Notes: generated by a model not told the origin, from the sequence alone. Positions 41,366 to 50,445 are shown, counted from the stretch's first letter. The stretch: 64,000 nucleotides of DNA from Methylomagnum ishizawai (GCF_019670005.1 NZ_AP019783.1:326001-390000); one strand, 5' to 3'. Numbers and translations: made by a program.

Positions 41366-43603
41366 ATGCCCCTTGTCCAAGACAACCACTTCAACGCGGC
41401 GGGCCTGAATGTCCCGGACGTGTTCGTCAACATCATCGCGCCGCCGGACCGGATCACGGGCGTCTCGACCAACGTCCTGGGCTTGGTCGGCGTGGCCTCC
41501 TGGGGGCCGGTCGGCGCGCCGATTTCCGCCGGAAGCGGTAGCGCCGACCGGCTCGTCGGCCCCATCGTCAATCGGAAACACGACCTCGCCACGGCGGTGA
41601 AGATCGCCGCCTTGCAGGGCGTGAACAACTTCAAACTGGTGCGCGTCACCGATGGCGGCGATACCCAGGCCGCCGTGGCCGTGCAGACCGATTGCATCGC
41701 CTACACGGCCAAATACAGCGGTACCGAGGGCAACCGGATCACCGTCGCCCATGCCGCCGGGCGCAAGCCGGGCACCACGCGGGTGACGGTCAACCGCGCC
41801 GGCTATACCCCCGAGGTGTTCGACAACATCGAGGGGAGCGGCAACGCGCTATGGGTGGCGATGGCCCAGGCCATCAACCAGGGCCAAAGCGGCATCCGTG
41901 GGCCGTCCGAATGGCTGACGGCGGCGGCGGGCGCGGGCACCGCCGATCCCGTTTTGACCGCCTACGCCCTGGCCGGCGGCACCGATGGTCTGGCGGATGG
42001 CATGATCACCGCCGTGGAGGTCGCCGACGCGGGGAGCCACTATACGGGGTTCCCGACCGTCGCCCTATCAAACGCCGGTAGCGGCTCGGGCCTGGTGGCG
42101 GCCGTCCACATGAAGGCGGTGGCGGTTTCGTCGGTGGTATCGGCGGGGCATGGCTACGCGCCCGGCGACACCATCACGCTGCGACAGGGGGGCGCGTCAT
42201 CCGTGGCGGCGGTCCTGGCCGTGACCCACACCAAGGTGGTTTCCGCGGCCATCGTGGACGGCGGCACGGGCGGCACCGATGGCACGCAGACCGTCACCGG
42301 CACCACGGGCACCGGTACCCGGTTCCAGGCGAGCGTGACGGTTTCCGACGGCGCGATCACCGACATCGTATCGATCACCACGGCGGGCGATTACACCGCC
42401 AACCCCGCCAATATCGACAGCGAACACGTGACCGGGGCCGGACTATCCGGCGCGGCGCTGTCCGTGGCCCTGGGCGTCCTGACCGCCGCGATCACCACGG
42501 CGGGCGATTATCCGGCATTCCCGCCCGGTTCCCCCGCCACCCAGGCGTCGACGTCCGGCGATGGTTCGGGGGCGATGTTCTCGATATCCTGGGGCGTGGG
42601 GTCCATCGCCATCACGGCGGGGGGCAAGAACTATCCAAACACCGTGACCGCCTCCCTGTCCGGCGGCTCGCCCAGCGTGGCGGCCACGCTGGGCGATGTG
42701 ACCACGCAAAACTGGGCGGATGTGGCCACTTCGCGCCTGGTCGGCGTGGACGGTTCCAACCGCACCGGCATGTACGGGTTGCGCGGGGCCGGGGCGCTGA
42801 CCTTCGCCCTGGTGGATTGCGACGACCCCGCCACGTGGTCCGAACAACTGGCCTTCGCCCTGGAAACCGGCTCCTACGCCTTCGCGGCGCTGCCGGCGGG
42901 GATGTATGCGGACGTGGCCGGGGCCGTCGCCGGCAAGGGCGGCGCGGGGGTCGTCGATTACGGGCTGCACGTCTGGCACGGCGACTGGTGCTATTTCAAC
43001 GACACCGCCAACGGGGTCCGGCGCTTGGTTTCCCCGGCCACCTATGCCGCCGGGCTGCGGGCGGCGCTCGGCCCCGAGCAATCGATCCTCAACAAACCAT
43101 TGAACGGCGTGGTCGGCACCGAAAGCACGGCGGCGAACCGCGTCTATTCGGGCGCGGAACTCTCCGACCTGGTGGAGGCCGGGATCGATGTCGTCACCAA
43201 CCCCATCCCGGCGGGCGACGCCTACGGCTCGCGGCTCGGGGTCAACTGCGACGTGAACACGGCGCAACGCTCCGACGCCTACACCGCCCTGACCCATTTC
43301 CTGGCCCACAGCTTCGAGAACTTCGGCGGGCGCTTCGTGGGCCGGGTGCAGACGCCGCGGGAGGTGCAAGAGGTGGACGACGCCTTCGACTTCTTCCTGG
43401 GCGGCTTGGTGGACCTGGGCATGATCGGCGACATCGACAACCCCGGCAAGCGCGACAAGGCGTACAGCATCGCGGTGGACACCAGCCGGGCCGGCCTGGG
43501 CTATCAGGCCGTGAACCTCAAGGTCGTGTACCTGGGCATCGTCCGGTACTTCATCGTCAACCTGGAAGGCGGTTCCACCGTCGTCCTGAACCCGGCGGCA
43601 TAA
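41366..43603 (+). CDS. Contractile tail sheath protein with inserted repeat domain
   Basis: A 745-residue sheath subunit. The N-terminus (LNVPDVFVNIIAPPDRITGV) and C-terminus (FLGGLVDLGMIGDIDNPGKRDK, AVNLKVVYLGIVRYFIVNLEGG) are typical of myophage sheaths. Residues about 215-440 are an insertion of five related units with consensus (T/S)AGxxYxxxP. This is a beta-repeat found on other phage surface proteins, and makes the protein about 220 residues longer than usual. The insertion probably decorates the outside of the sheath. Confidence 0.88.
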   Translation: MPLVQDNHFNAAGLNVPDVFVNIIAPPDRITGVSTNVLGLVGVASWGPVGAPISAGSGSADRLVGPIVNRKHDLATAVKIAALQGVNNFKLVRVTDGGDTQAAVAVQTDCIAYTAKYSGTEGNRITVAHAAGRKPGTTRVTVNRAGYTPEVFDNIEGSGNALWVAMAQAINQGQSGIRGPSEWLTAAAGAGTADPVLTAYALAGGTDGLADGMITAVEVADAGSHYTGFPTVALSNAGSGSGLVAAVHMKAVAVSSVVSAGHGYAPGDTITLRQGGASSVAAVLAVTHTKVVSAAIVDGGTGGTDGTQTVTGTTGTGTRFQASVTVSDGAITDIVSITTAGDYTANPANIDSEHVTGAGLSGAALSVALGVLTAAITTAGDYPAFPPGSPATQASTSGDGSGAMFSISWGVGSIAITAGGKNYPNTVTASLSGGSPSVAATLGDVTTQNWADVATSRLVGVDGSNRTGMYGLRGAGALTFALVDCDDPATWSEQLAFALETGSYAFAALPAGMYADVAGAVAGKGGAGVVDYGLHVWHGDWCYFNDTANGVRRLVSPATYAAGLRAALGPEQSILNKPLNGVVGTESTAANRVYSGAELSDLVEAGIDVVTNPIPAGDAYGSRLGVNCDVNTAQRSDAYTALTHFLAHSFENFGGRFVGRVQTPREVQEVDDAFDFFLGGLVDLGMIGDIDNPGKRDKAYSIAVDTSRAGLGYQAVNLKVVYLGIVRYFIVNLEGGSTVVLNPAA

Positions 43604-43615
43604 GGAGGCCACCCC

Positions 43616-44050
43616 ATGACCGCGATGCAACGCACCACGGGCCGCGATTTCTCCTTGGCCCTCCAATCGACCTATGGCACGTTCAGTCCGTCGCCCGGCC
43701 TGACCGTGGAATACACCGAGGAGCCGCTGGCCGATTCCACCCCCAAGAGCTATGTGGACGGCGCCCCCCGGACGCTGGTCACGCACAAGGGGCACCGGGT
43801 CACGTTCAAATTCGACCGTTCCGGCCCCGCCGCCGAGCGGATGTGGAGCCGGGTCGAGGCCGATTATTTCGCGGGCGTGGCCCAGGCGGATTGGACCGCG
43901 ACCATGCGCATCCGCAACCCGAACGGGTCCGTCGCCACCAAGAGCTACACGCTGGGGGCGCTGGAAAAGCTGTCGCAATCCCCGGCGGGCGGGGACGCCA
44001 CGGTGGAGCAGACCCTGCAATTCTTCTTCGGCCTCCTGGCCACGGGTTGA
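43616..44050 (+). CDS. Tail tube protein
   Basis: A 144-residue protein following the sheath with AGGAGG upstream. It has a compact beta fold (TGRDFSLALQSTYG, GHRVTFKFDR, SYTLGALEKLSQSPAGGDA). Position directly after the sheath and before the tail chaperone is diagnostic for the inner tube. No close family name is claimed. Confidence 0.75.
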   Translation: MTAMQRTTGRDFSLALQSTYGTFSPSPGLTVEYTEEPLADSTPKSYVDGAPRTLVTHKGHRVTFKFDRSGPAAERMWSRVEADYFAGVAQADWTATMRIRNPNGSVATKSYTLGALEKLSQSPAGGDATVEQTLQFFFGLLATG

Positions 44051-44053
44051 ACC

Positions 44054-44443
44054 ATGTCCGAACCGAAAATCGCCATCAAGCCGGAATCCGGCGAAACCAC
44101 CGTCACCGACGCGCTGGGCCGCAGGCTTACCCTCCGCAAGCCGGGCCGGGTCCGTAGCTTCAAATTCTTCGAGGCGCTGGGGGCGCAGGCGTCGGTGAAT
44201 CCGATGTGCGTGCAGATGTTCCAGTTCGCCCTGTTCCTGACGGCCATCGACGGCAAGCCGGTGGAACCCTGCCATACCCTCATCGACATGGAAGCCCTGG
44301 CCGACGTGCTGGGGGACGAGGGCTGCGGGGCCATCGACCGGGCCGCGCAGGAGGCCTGGGGCCAATCCCAGGAGGAGGCGCTCACCGCCGCCATAAAAAA
44401 GTGGCGGGCGATGCTGGACTCCGGGAAGCCGCCTGGCTCATGA
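44054..44443 (+). CDS. Tail assembly chaperone, short form (gpG-like)
   Basis: A 129-residue protein between tube and tape-measure genes (RRLTLRKPGRVRSFKFFEAL, MFQFALFLTAIDG). It contains a slippery heptamer at 44395-44401 near its end. A -1 shift there extends it to 185 residues ending at 44610. Both forms are normally made and wrap the tape-measure protein during tail assembly. Confidence 0.78.
   Translation: MSEPKIAIKPESGETTVTDALGRRLTLRKPGRVRSFKFFEALGAQASVNPMCVQMFQFALFLTAIDGKPVEPCHTLIDMEALADVLGDEGCGAIDRAAQEAWGQSQEEALTAAIKKWRAMLDSGKPPGS
44395..44401 (+). other. Programmed -1 ribosomal frameshift site
   Basis: A AAA AAG in the zero frame (codons ATA-AAA-AAG) is a canonical X-XXY-YYZ slippery heptamer. 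The -1 frame then reads KKVAGDAGLREAAWLMRNG and stays open to 44610, with a conserved DDPAQVAAFLRRED segment. GGCGG and CCGCC downstream could form a stimulatory stem. Confidence 0.75.
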
Positions 44444-44447
44444 GGAA

Positions 44448-44610
44448 CGGCGTGCCGTGGGATTGCGCGTTCGGGGATGACGACCCCGCCCAGGTCGCTG
44501 CCTTCCTCCGCCGCGAGGATGTGCGGGCCGGGCTGGCCATCCTCCTCTCCGAACTCGAAACCGGCCTGAGATACAACTGGAACACCCACCGCTACGAGAA
44601 ACCGAAGTGA
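44448..44610 (+). CDS. Tail assembly chaperone extension (-1 frame, gpT-like)
   Basis: The part of the -1 frame beyond the short form. It has strong coding character (VPWDCAFGDDDPAQ, LAILLSELETGLRYNWN) but no good start of its own, so it is most likely expressed only as the C-terminal extension of the 44054 gene through the frameshift at 44395. It ends overlapping the GTG of the next gene. Confidence 0.7.
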
Positions 44611-45095
44611 CCCGGACCTTCGCCCCCGCCGGTTTCGCCGCCTTCCTCCGCGCCCGGCCCCAGGCCATCGCGGCGGCGCGGCGCAAGGTGCTGGACACCG
44701 GCTCCATGCTCATCCTGGAGACCGCCAAGGGCAAGATCGGCGAATACCAACCGGCGGCGGGGCCGTTCGCGGCCTGGGCACCCCTGGCGGAAACCACCCT
44801 GGAAGGCTGGGATTCGCCCTGGGGCGTCCACTATCCCGGCAAGGTCGAACTGGGCTACGCCCCGCCGGACAACCCCCTGCTGCGCACCGGGGAACTGCGG
44901 AACTCGATCAACCGGGCCATCTTCGGCAACGGGGCGGCGGCGGTGGGGTCCGATAGCCCCATCGCGGTTTGGCAGGAGCGGGGCACGCACAGGATACCGG
45001 CCCGCTCGTTCCTGGGCGCGGCGGCGTTCGAGATGGAACACCATATCCACGACATGGCCGGGAAGGCGCTGGTGGCGGCGCTGACGGGAAAATAG
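44607..45095 (+). CDS. Tail completion protein-like
   Basis: A 162-residue protein starting at GTG 44607 overlapping the chaperone extension. LLRTGELRNSIN and AVWQERGTHRIPARSFLGAAAFE are signatures of HK97 gp10 / virion-morphogenesis proteins that finish the tail-neck junction. Finding it between chaperone and tape measure is a rearranged order. Confidence 0.72.
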   Translation: MTRTFAPAGFAAFLRARPQAIAAARRKVLDTGSMLILETAKGKIGEYQPAAGPFAAWAPLAETTLEGWDSPWGVHYPGKVELGYAPPDNPLLRTGELRNSINRAIFGNGAAAVGSDSPIAVWQERGTHRIPARSFLGAAAFEMEHHIHDMAGKALVAALTGK

Positions 45096-45105
45096 CGAGG
45101 CTGGC

Positions 45106-45363
45106 ATGAACGAAGCGTATTTGCAGACCCTGGTGCGCGAGGCGGTGGGCGAGGTCTTGGACCAGCGGGCGCGGATCGACCAGGAAACCCATTCCGACCA
45201 CCATGCCTGGATCCAGGCCAAGATCGAGGCCGAAAAGGAGCGGGCGGAAGCGTGGCGGGATATCCGGCGCACGGCCATCGGCTGGGCGGTCACGGCGGTG
45301 TTGGGCACGGCGCTGGCGTGGTTCGCGGGCGCGTTCGGCTGGAAGGTCGGGGGCGGCCAGTGA
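45106..45363 (+). CDS. Small single-TM protein, holin candidate 1
   Basis: An 85-residue protein. A long charged coiled-coil N-terminal part (VLDQRARIDQETHSDHHAW) is followed by one hydrophobic segment (IGWAVTAVLGTALAWFAGAF, about 58-78) near the C-terminus. It might be a pinholin-like or signalling membrane protein in the tail region. No family is claimed. Confidence 0.55.
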   Translation: MNEAYLQTLVREAVGEVLDQRARIDQETHSDHHAWIQAKIEAEKERAEAWRDIRRTAIGWAVTAVLGTALAWFAGAFGWKVGGGQ

Positions 45364-45372
45364 TGGAAGGAT

Positions 45373-45388
45373 GCCGCGTCCTTGCGGC
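45373..45388. repeat. Hairpin repeat left of the DUF1640 gene
   Basis: GCCGCGTCCTTGCGGC, a self-complementary 5-bp stem with 6-nt loop. An exact second copy is at 45743-45758, in the same orientation, on the other side of the minus-strand gene. Confidence 0.6.
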
Positions 45389-45393
45389 TGCGC

Positions 45394-45684
45394 TCAACGG
45401 AACAGGTTCGCCAGCAGCGGCACGACCTCCGCCGCCACGACGAGGGCCAGCATCCATTGAACGAGCGTGAGCTTGCCGTCCATCTTCTCGAACCGGGCAT
45501 CCAGCCTGAGTTCGAGTTCGCGGACATCCTGCCGGACCAACTCCACGTCCCGCTTGGTGGCGAACTCGCCTTCCCCGGTGGCCTCCCTGAACGCCTTGGA
45601 CACGGCCTCGGCCTGCTTCGGATCGAAGCCCGCCTCTTGCAAGGTCTGGATGAATTTGTGGGTGTCGAAGGTGATGGTCGCCAT
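45394..45684 (-). CDS. DUF1640-like coiled-coil membrane protein
   Basis: A 96-residue protein. FDTHKFIQTLQEAGFDPKQA and AVSKAFREATGE are followed by a coiled coil (RQDVRELELRLDARFEKM) and a C-terminal transmembrane helix, the DUF1640/CCDC90 layout common in bacterial chromosomes. It is on the opposite strand to all surrounding tail genes and lies between two identical hairpin repeats. It therefore looks like an independently inserted gene (moron). ATG 45684 has CGGAAC upstream. Function unknown. Confidence 0.75.
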   Translation of the reverse strand: MATITFDTHKFIQTLQEAGFDPKQAEAVSKAFREATGEGEFATKRDVELVRQDVRELELRLDARFEKMDGKLTLVQWMLALVVAAEVVPLLANLFR

Positions 45685-45742
45685 GGGTGGGGTTCCGGGA
45701 AATATTGGTAGAGGGTATGCCCTGTGGGCGGGCGGGGCAAGG

Positions 45743-45758
45743 GCCGCGTCCTTGCGGC
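45743..45758. repeat. Hairpin repeat right of the DUF1640 gene
   Basis: Exact copy of 45373-45388. The pair brackets the minus-strand gene, 370 bp apart. Confidence 0.6.
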
Positions 45759-45792
45759 GGGGGTTCATCAATACTGCGTCGGTACAACTCCA

Positions 45793-48195
45793 ATGTTCGA
45801 AGCCTATCGAATCCAATCGAGCCTTATCCTCAAAGACGAAACCCTGCCCACCTTGCAGAGGATGGCGGCTGAATTCGACAAGCTGGACAAGAAGGTCAAG
45901 GCCGTCCAGAAGAACATGGACATGATCGCCAAGCTGACCGATCCGCTCCATCGCACCGCCGGGGCCGTGCAGATGATTTCCCGGCACCTGTCCACCGCCG
46001 AAACACGGTCGGCCCGCCTGCTCGCCAACCTCACGGGGATTTCCCGCCTCAAGTTCAAACCCGGCGACTACGGCTTCGGCGGCTTGAACTTCGGGGAGGG
46101 GGCCGCGTCCGTGGGGGGCGGTGGTCGGCGTGGGCGCTCGGGAGGGGGCGCGCCCATGCCCGCCATGGAGGAACCGTTCTATGCGCCCACCCTCTATCAG
46201 GGCGGTGGACCGGTGGTTCCCTTCGCACGCCCGCCGCAACAACCCCCGCCCGCCATGCCAAGCTGGCCCGTCGGCATGATGGCCGGGGGCGCGGCCGGCG
46301 GGGGCCGTGGTTTCCCTCCTGGCGGAATGCCCCCCCGGCTGGGCGCTCCCGACTGGATTCCAGGGAATGGGCGCGGTGGCAATCCGTGGGATCGGTGGGA
46401 TAGGAGCGAACCGTTCGATACCGGGTTCCGGGAGCCGGGCGGCGGCGTCCCGCCCGGAATGCCGCCCCAGCCGCCCCGTGGGCCGTTCTTCGGCCATGGC
46501 CGCAACGCCCACCAGGACATGATGGGCGGCCTGGTGCTGATGGGCGGTGGCGCGGCGGGTATGGGCGCCCTGGACGCGGCCCTGGACGCCGCGAAGGAAT
46601 ACAACCTCGAACTCGCCAAATTCCGCACCCTGGGCCTGGGGGAGGCCACCAACCGGCGGGCCGACGAGTTCGCCCGGAATGCCCGGCCCTGGGGCACATC
46701 CAAGGCGGAACTCATGTCGTCCCTGCGGGAATCCATCGGCCTGTTCAACGACTTCGACCTGGCCAAGGCGCTATCCCCGAAGATCGCCGAACTCAACGCG
46801 GCGAACTCCCTGCTGTTCGGCGGCAAGATCGGCAAGATCGACGACAAGGCCACGCTGGCGCTCATGCGCTTCATCGACCGGCGCGGCGGCAACGCCGACC
46901 GGGAATCCTTCCTGCGCAACCTGGACCTCGCGCAGAAGATGGTCACGGGTTCGGGCGGTTTCCTGCAATTCTCCGACCTCGCCAATTTCTCGCAGATGGG
47001 CGGCACCGCGTTCCGGGGGCTGAGCGATGAGGGCCTGCTCAAGATGGCCTCGCTCATCGCCGAACAGGGCGGGGCGCGGGCGGGCACGTCGCTCATGAGC
47101 ATGTACCAGAACCTCGTGGCGGGCCGGACCCCCAAAAAGACCATGGCCTTGCTGGAATCCTTGGGCCTGGGCAGCGCCGACGAAGTGAAGTCCGGCACCG
47201 TGGGCGGGAAGAAATCGACCACCACCACCTTCAAGCTCAAGCCGGAATATTCCCAGGTTTTGCAGCGCGACCCGGTGGAGTTCTACAAGTCCATCGTGTT
47301 GCCCTTGCTGGCGAAGAAGGGCATCGCGTCCGAGGAAAAAATCCTCGAAACCATCAACGACATGCTGTCGAACCGGACCGGTTCCGGGCAGGCCGGCATC
47401 ATGACCACCCAGCTTTTGCAGGTATTGCGCGATTACGACGTGACCAAACGGGCCATGGGGGCGCGGGATACCGTCCGCACCGCCAGGGACGCGGCCTACG
47501 GCTCGGATGTGGACCTCTCCCGGAGCTGGAAGGATTTCACCCTGGCGGCGGGCATCCCGGCGCTCGGGGATTACCAGAAGGCGGTGGAAGGCGTGTCCGG
47601 GGCGTTGAATACCGGGACGAAATTCTTGGATAGCCACCAAACCGCCACCAAAGTGATGACGGAAGCCCTGGGCGTGCTGTTCGGCGCGGCCATGATCGGC
47701 GGGGCTTGGAAGTTGACCAAGGCGGCGGCGGGGTTCGTCGGGCTGGCCCCGGACCTCGCGGCCATGGCGACCACGGCCCCGGCGGCGGCGGCGGGCTTGG
47801 GCGCGGTGGCGGCCTGGATCGGCAGGCTTCCGGCCATGGCGGCGACCTTGGGGGTGGGGTTTGTCGCGGGCAAGTCCATCACGGACAACTCGCCTTGGCT
47901 GCAAGGCAAGATCAACAAGGCCACCGATTATTGGATGGACAAATTCGGCGGGTCCCCGGAAGTGACCGGCGCGATTTCCCGGCAAGAACACGAGGAACGG
48001 CGCCGACTGAACACCACGCCACCCCCCAAGGGCGGCACCGCCAACCCGCCCGGCGACGTGTATCTCGATGGCCGCAAGGTCGGCAAGGTCATCGCGCCGC
48101 ACCTGGGCAAGGAAGCCGCCAAGCCGCAATCCGCCGCCTCCCGCCCCGATGGCCGGCGCAACCTGCAACCCGTGGCCGGGAACGTGGGCCGATGA
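45793..48195 (+). CDS. Tail tape measure protein
   Basis: An 800-residue protein. The N-terminal coiled coil (MAAEFDKLDKKVKAVQKNM) is followed by a long Gly/Pro-rich stretch (about 100-240) and a helical body with DAAKEYNLELAKFRTLGLGE. Hydrophobic segments lie near 620-700 (MTEALGVLFGAAMIGGAW, AAAAGLGAVAAWIG). Its length would set a tail of about 120 nm using the usual relation for tape measures. I use ATG 45793; an in-frame upstream start lies in the intergenic hairpin. The Gly/Pro stretch is unusual for the family. Confidence 0.82.
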   Translation: MFEAYRIQSSLILKDETLPTLQRMAAEFDKLDKKVKAVQKNMDMIAKLTDPLHRTAGAVQMISRHLSTAETRSARLLANLTGISRLKFKPGDYGFGGLNFGEGAASVGGGGRRGRSGGGAPMPAMEEPFYAPTLYQGGGPVVPFARPPQQPPPAMPSWPVGMMAGGAAGGGRGFPPGGMPPRLGAPDWIPGNGRGGNPWDRWDRSEPFDTGFREPGGGVPPGMPPQPPRGPFFGHGRNAHQDMMGGLVLMGGGAAGMGALDAALDAAKEYNLELAKFRTLGLGEATNRRADEFARNARPWGTSKAELMSSLRESIGLFNDFDLAKALSPKIAELNAANSLLFGGKIGKIDDKATLALMRFIDRRGGNADRESFLRNLDLAQKMVTGSGGFLQFSDLANFSQMGGTAFRGLSDEGLLKMASLIAEQGGARAGTSLMSMYQNLVAGRTPKKTMALLESLGLGSADEVKSGTVGGKKSTTTTFKLKPEYSQVLQRDPVEFYKSIVLPLLAKKGIASEEKILETINDMLSNRTGSGQAGIMTTQLLQVLRDYDVTKRAMGARDTVRTARDAAYGSDVDLSRSWKDFTLAAGIPALGDYQKAVEGVSGALNTGTKFLDSHQTATKVMTEALGVLFGAAMIGGAWKLTKAAAGFVGLAPDLAAMATTAPAAAAGLGAVAAWIGRLPAMAATLGVGFVAGKSITDNSPWLQGKINKATDYWMDKFGGSPEVTGAISRQEHEERRRLNTTPPPKGGTANPPGDVYLDGRKVGKVIAPHLGKEAAKPQSAASRPDGRRNLQPVAGNVGR

Positions 48196-49148
48196 GCGCC
48201 GAAACCCGGAACCCCAAGGTCAGGCTGGGGGACTTCGAGTTCCAGCGCTTCGAGGTGCCCGACGCGATCCACACGGGCGGGACGCAGATACTGGCCGTCC
48301 ACCCACTGATCGGCGGCAACCGCGTGGTGAACGCCATGGGCCAGAGCTACGCCAACATCGAATGGTCCGGCACCCTGACCGGCCCGGACGCCTGGAACCG
48401 GATGGCGGCGCTGGACGCCATGCGGAAGAGCGGCAAGCGATACACCTTGACCTTCCACGGCCTCCGCGCCCCGGTGGTCATCGAGGAGCTGCGCCGGACC
48501 ATCCATACCGTCGCCCTGATCGATTACGAGATTTCGCTGCTGAACGTGACCGGCGCGAAGGTGCCGCCGCAGGAGACCACCCAGGACGCCGTGGGCAAGG
48601 ACGTGGCCGAGGCCAAGGCGCTGGGGAAGCGGGTGGACGACGGCATCCTGACCGACGCCCTGGACGCCCTGGACGGCGCGGTACGGAAGGTGTCCGATTT
48701 CGCCAACGCCGCGCAGGACACCATCAACAGCGTGATGCAGCCCATCGGGGCCGTGGTGAACCGGGTCCAAGACCTCATCACCACCACCACCAACACCGTC
48801 ATCAATGTGACCACGCTCGGGGGCATCCTGCCCACCAACCCGATAGCGCAGAAGGTGGGCGGCTTGGTCGGTGGCGTGACCAAATACACCCACCTGCCCC
48901 AGTTGTACCAGTTACAGAGCGTCATGGGCCGCATGTCCACCAATGTCCGGAGCGCGGCGACGGCGGGCAAGACCGTGACCGTGGCGGGCGGGAACCTCTA
49001 TCAGGTGGCGGCGAAGGAGACCGGCAGCGCGGCGGATTGGTCCGCCCTCGCCAAAGCGAACGGGATGACCGATCCGAAGATCGAGGGCATCAAGACGCTG
49101 GTCATCCCCAAGAATCCGGGCGCGACCGGCGGGGTGTTGGCGAAATGA
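48192..49148 (+). CDS. Baseplate/tail protein with C-terminal LysM-like domain
   Basis: A 318-residue protein. The N-terminal 110 residues (VRLGDFEFQRFEVPDAI, GGTQILAVHPLIGGNRVV) form a tail-hub-linked beta domain. A helical linker follows. The last 55 residues (VTVAGGNLYQVAAKETGSAA, LAKANGM, LVIP) match LysM-type modules of phage baseplates. It is encoded between tape measure and hub genes as in Mu- and P2-like tails. It overlaps both by 4 nt. Confidence 0.72.
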   Translation: MSAETRNPKVRLGDFEFQRFEVPDAIHTGGTQILAVHPLIGGNRVVNAMGQSYANIEWSGTLTGPDAWNRMAALDAMRKSGKRYTLTFHGLRAPVVIEELRRTIHTVALIDYEISLLNVTGAKVPPQETTQDAVGKDVAEAKALGKRVDDGILTDALDALDGAVRKVSDFANAAQDTINSVMQPIGAVVNRVQDLITTTTNTVINVTTLGGILPTNPIAQKVGGLVGGVTKYTHLPQLYQLQSVMGRMSTNVRSAATAGKTVTVAGGNLYQVAAKETGSAADWSALAKANGMTDPKIEGIKTLVIPKNPGATGGVLAK

Positions 49149-50269
49149 ACAACGGCCAGGCCTCGACCCCGATCCCCCGTGGCATCGTCAAGCTGAACGG
49201 CGAGATCGTCCACGGCTGGATCGAATTCGAGACCGAGGCCAATTCGTTCTACGAGGCCGACACGTTCTCCCTGTCGTTCGCCATCGACGCGCCGGACGGC
49301 AAGCCCGCCGCTTGGTTCATCGACCAGGCCGAAATCCTGGTGGAACTCCTGGTGGTGGTGTTCGACGGGGCCGCCGCGAACGCCGACATCCTGGAACCGG
49401 CCACGTCCATCTTCTACGGGCGGGTGGACGACCTGGATTACGACCCGGCGGAGGGCGTCGTCGAGCTTTCCGGGCGCGACCTGACCGGCAAGCTCATCGA
49501 CACCAAGACCACCGGGAAATGGCAGAACCTGCCCGCGTCGGAGATCGTCCGCATCATCGCCGGGAAGAACGGCTTGACGCCCGTGGTGACGGCCACCGCC
49601 GGGAAGGCCGGGGCCTATTACGAGATCGACCACGTGACCCTGACCCACGCCCGGTCCGAATGGGATTTGCTGACCTATCTGGCCGAAAAGACCGGGAAGG
49701 TCGTGTCTGTCCAGGGGAAGGCATTGCATTTCGAGGACAAGCCGGAGGCGGGGGCCTCGAACTTCCTGATCGAATGGGTCCGGCCCTCCGATGTGCGGGC
49801 CTATCCCGTCGGCAATGTCGAGAAGCTGCATTTTTCCAAGAGCTTAACCGTTGCGCGGGATGTGGCCGTCAAGGTGCGGTCGTGGAACGCCAAGAAGAAA
49901 ACGGCCATCAACGTGACCGCCAAGGCTACCAAAACCAAGACTACGGCGCTTTCCGATGCGGCCCAGCCGGAAGGCGATGCCCAGGTCTACAGCTATTCGA
50001 TACCGGGCCTGACCCAGGAACAGGCGCTACAGCGGGCACAGGAGCTACTACGGCAAATCAGCGCCCACGAGTTGAAGCTGGCGTTTTCCGCGCCCGGTAC
50101 CCACGCGCTGAACATCCGCACCTTGATCGAGGTGCGCGGCACCGGGACCCGGTTCGACACCCTCTATTACCCGGACCGCATCACGCGCCGGTTGGCCCCG
50201 GACGATGGCGGGTATTCGATGGAGGTGTCCGCGAAGAACCACGATCCGAATTCCGAGGTATTGGTATGA
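49145..50269 (+). CDS. Baseplate hub protein (Mu gp44-like)
   Basis: A 374-residue protein: EADTFSLSFAID, ATSIFYGRVDDLDYDPAEG, VELSGRDLTGKLIDTKT and LTYLAEKTGKVVSVQGKALH. This layout matches the hub proteins of Mu gp44/P2 gpD type (T4 gp27 fold). It forms the trimeric platform for the spike. The neighbouring spike and gp25-like genes support the assignment. Confidence 0.82.
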   Translation: MNNGQASTPIPRGIVKLNGEIVHGWIEFETEANSFYEADTFSLSFAIDAPDGKPAAWFIDQAEILVELLVVVFDGAAANADILEPATSIFYGRVDDLDYDPAEGVVELSGRDLTGKLIDTKTTGKWQNLPASEIVRIIAGKNGLTPVVTATAGKAGAYYEIDHVTLTHARSEWDLLTYLAEKTGKVVSVQGKALHFEDKPEAGASNFLIEWVRPSDVRAYPVGNVEKLHFSKSLTVARDVAVKVRSWNAKKKTAINVTAKATKTKTTALSDAAQPEGDAQVYSYSIPGLTQEQALQRAQELLRQISAHELKLAFSAPGTHALNIRTLIEVRGTGTRFDTLYYPDRITRRLAPDDGGYSMEVSAKNHDPNSEVLV

Positions 50270-50445
50270 AGCGTCTCGACCAAAACACCCACATCATCGT
50301 TTGGACCGGAGTCATCGGGCTGGCTTCGCTGATCGTGCTGGCCCTGGTGCCGGAAGCGCGGGAACAGGCGGGGATGGGGCTGGCCGCGTCGATCGGCGTG
50401 CTGGCGACTATGGCCCGGCAGGCCAAGGACGCCGCCGATGCGTGA
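50266..50445 (+). CDS. Small membrane protein, holin candidate 2
   Basis: A 59-residue protein whose ATG overlaps the hub stop. It has one hydrophobic helix (IIVWTGVIGLASLIVLALV, about 10-28), a second weaker one (GLAASIGVLATMA), and a charged tail, which suits a small holin. No family is recognised. It overlaps the spike gene. Confidence 0.55.
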   Translation: MKRLDQNTHIIVWTGVIGLASLIVLALVPEAREQAGMGLAASIGVLATMARQAKDAADA

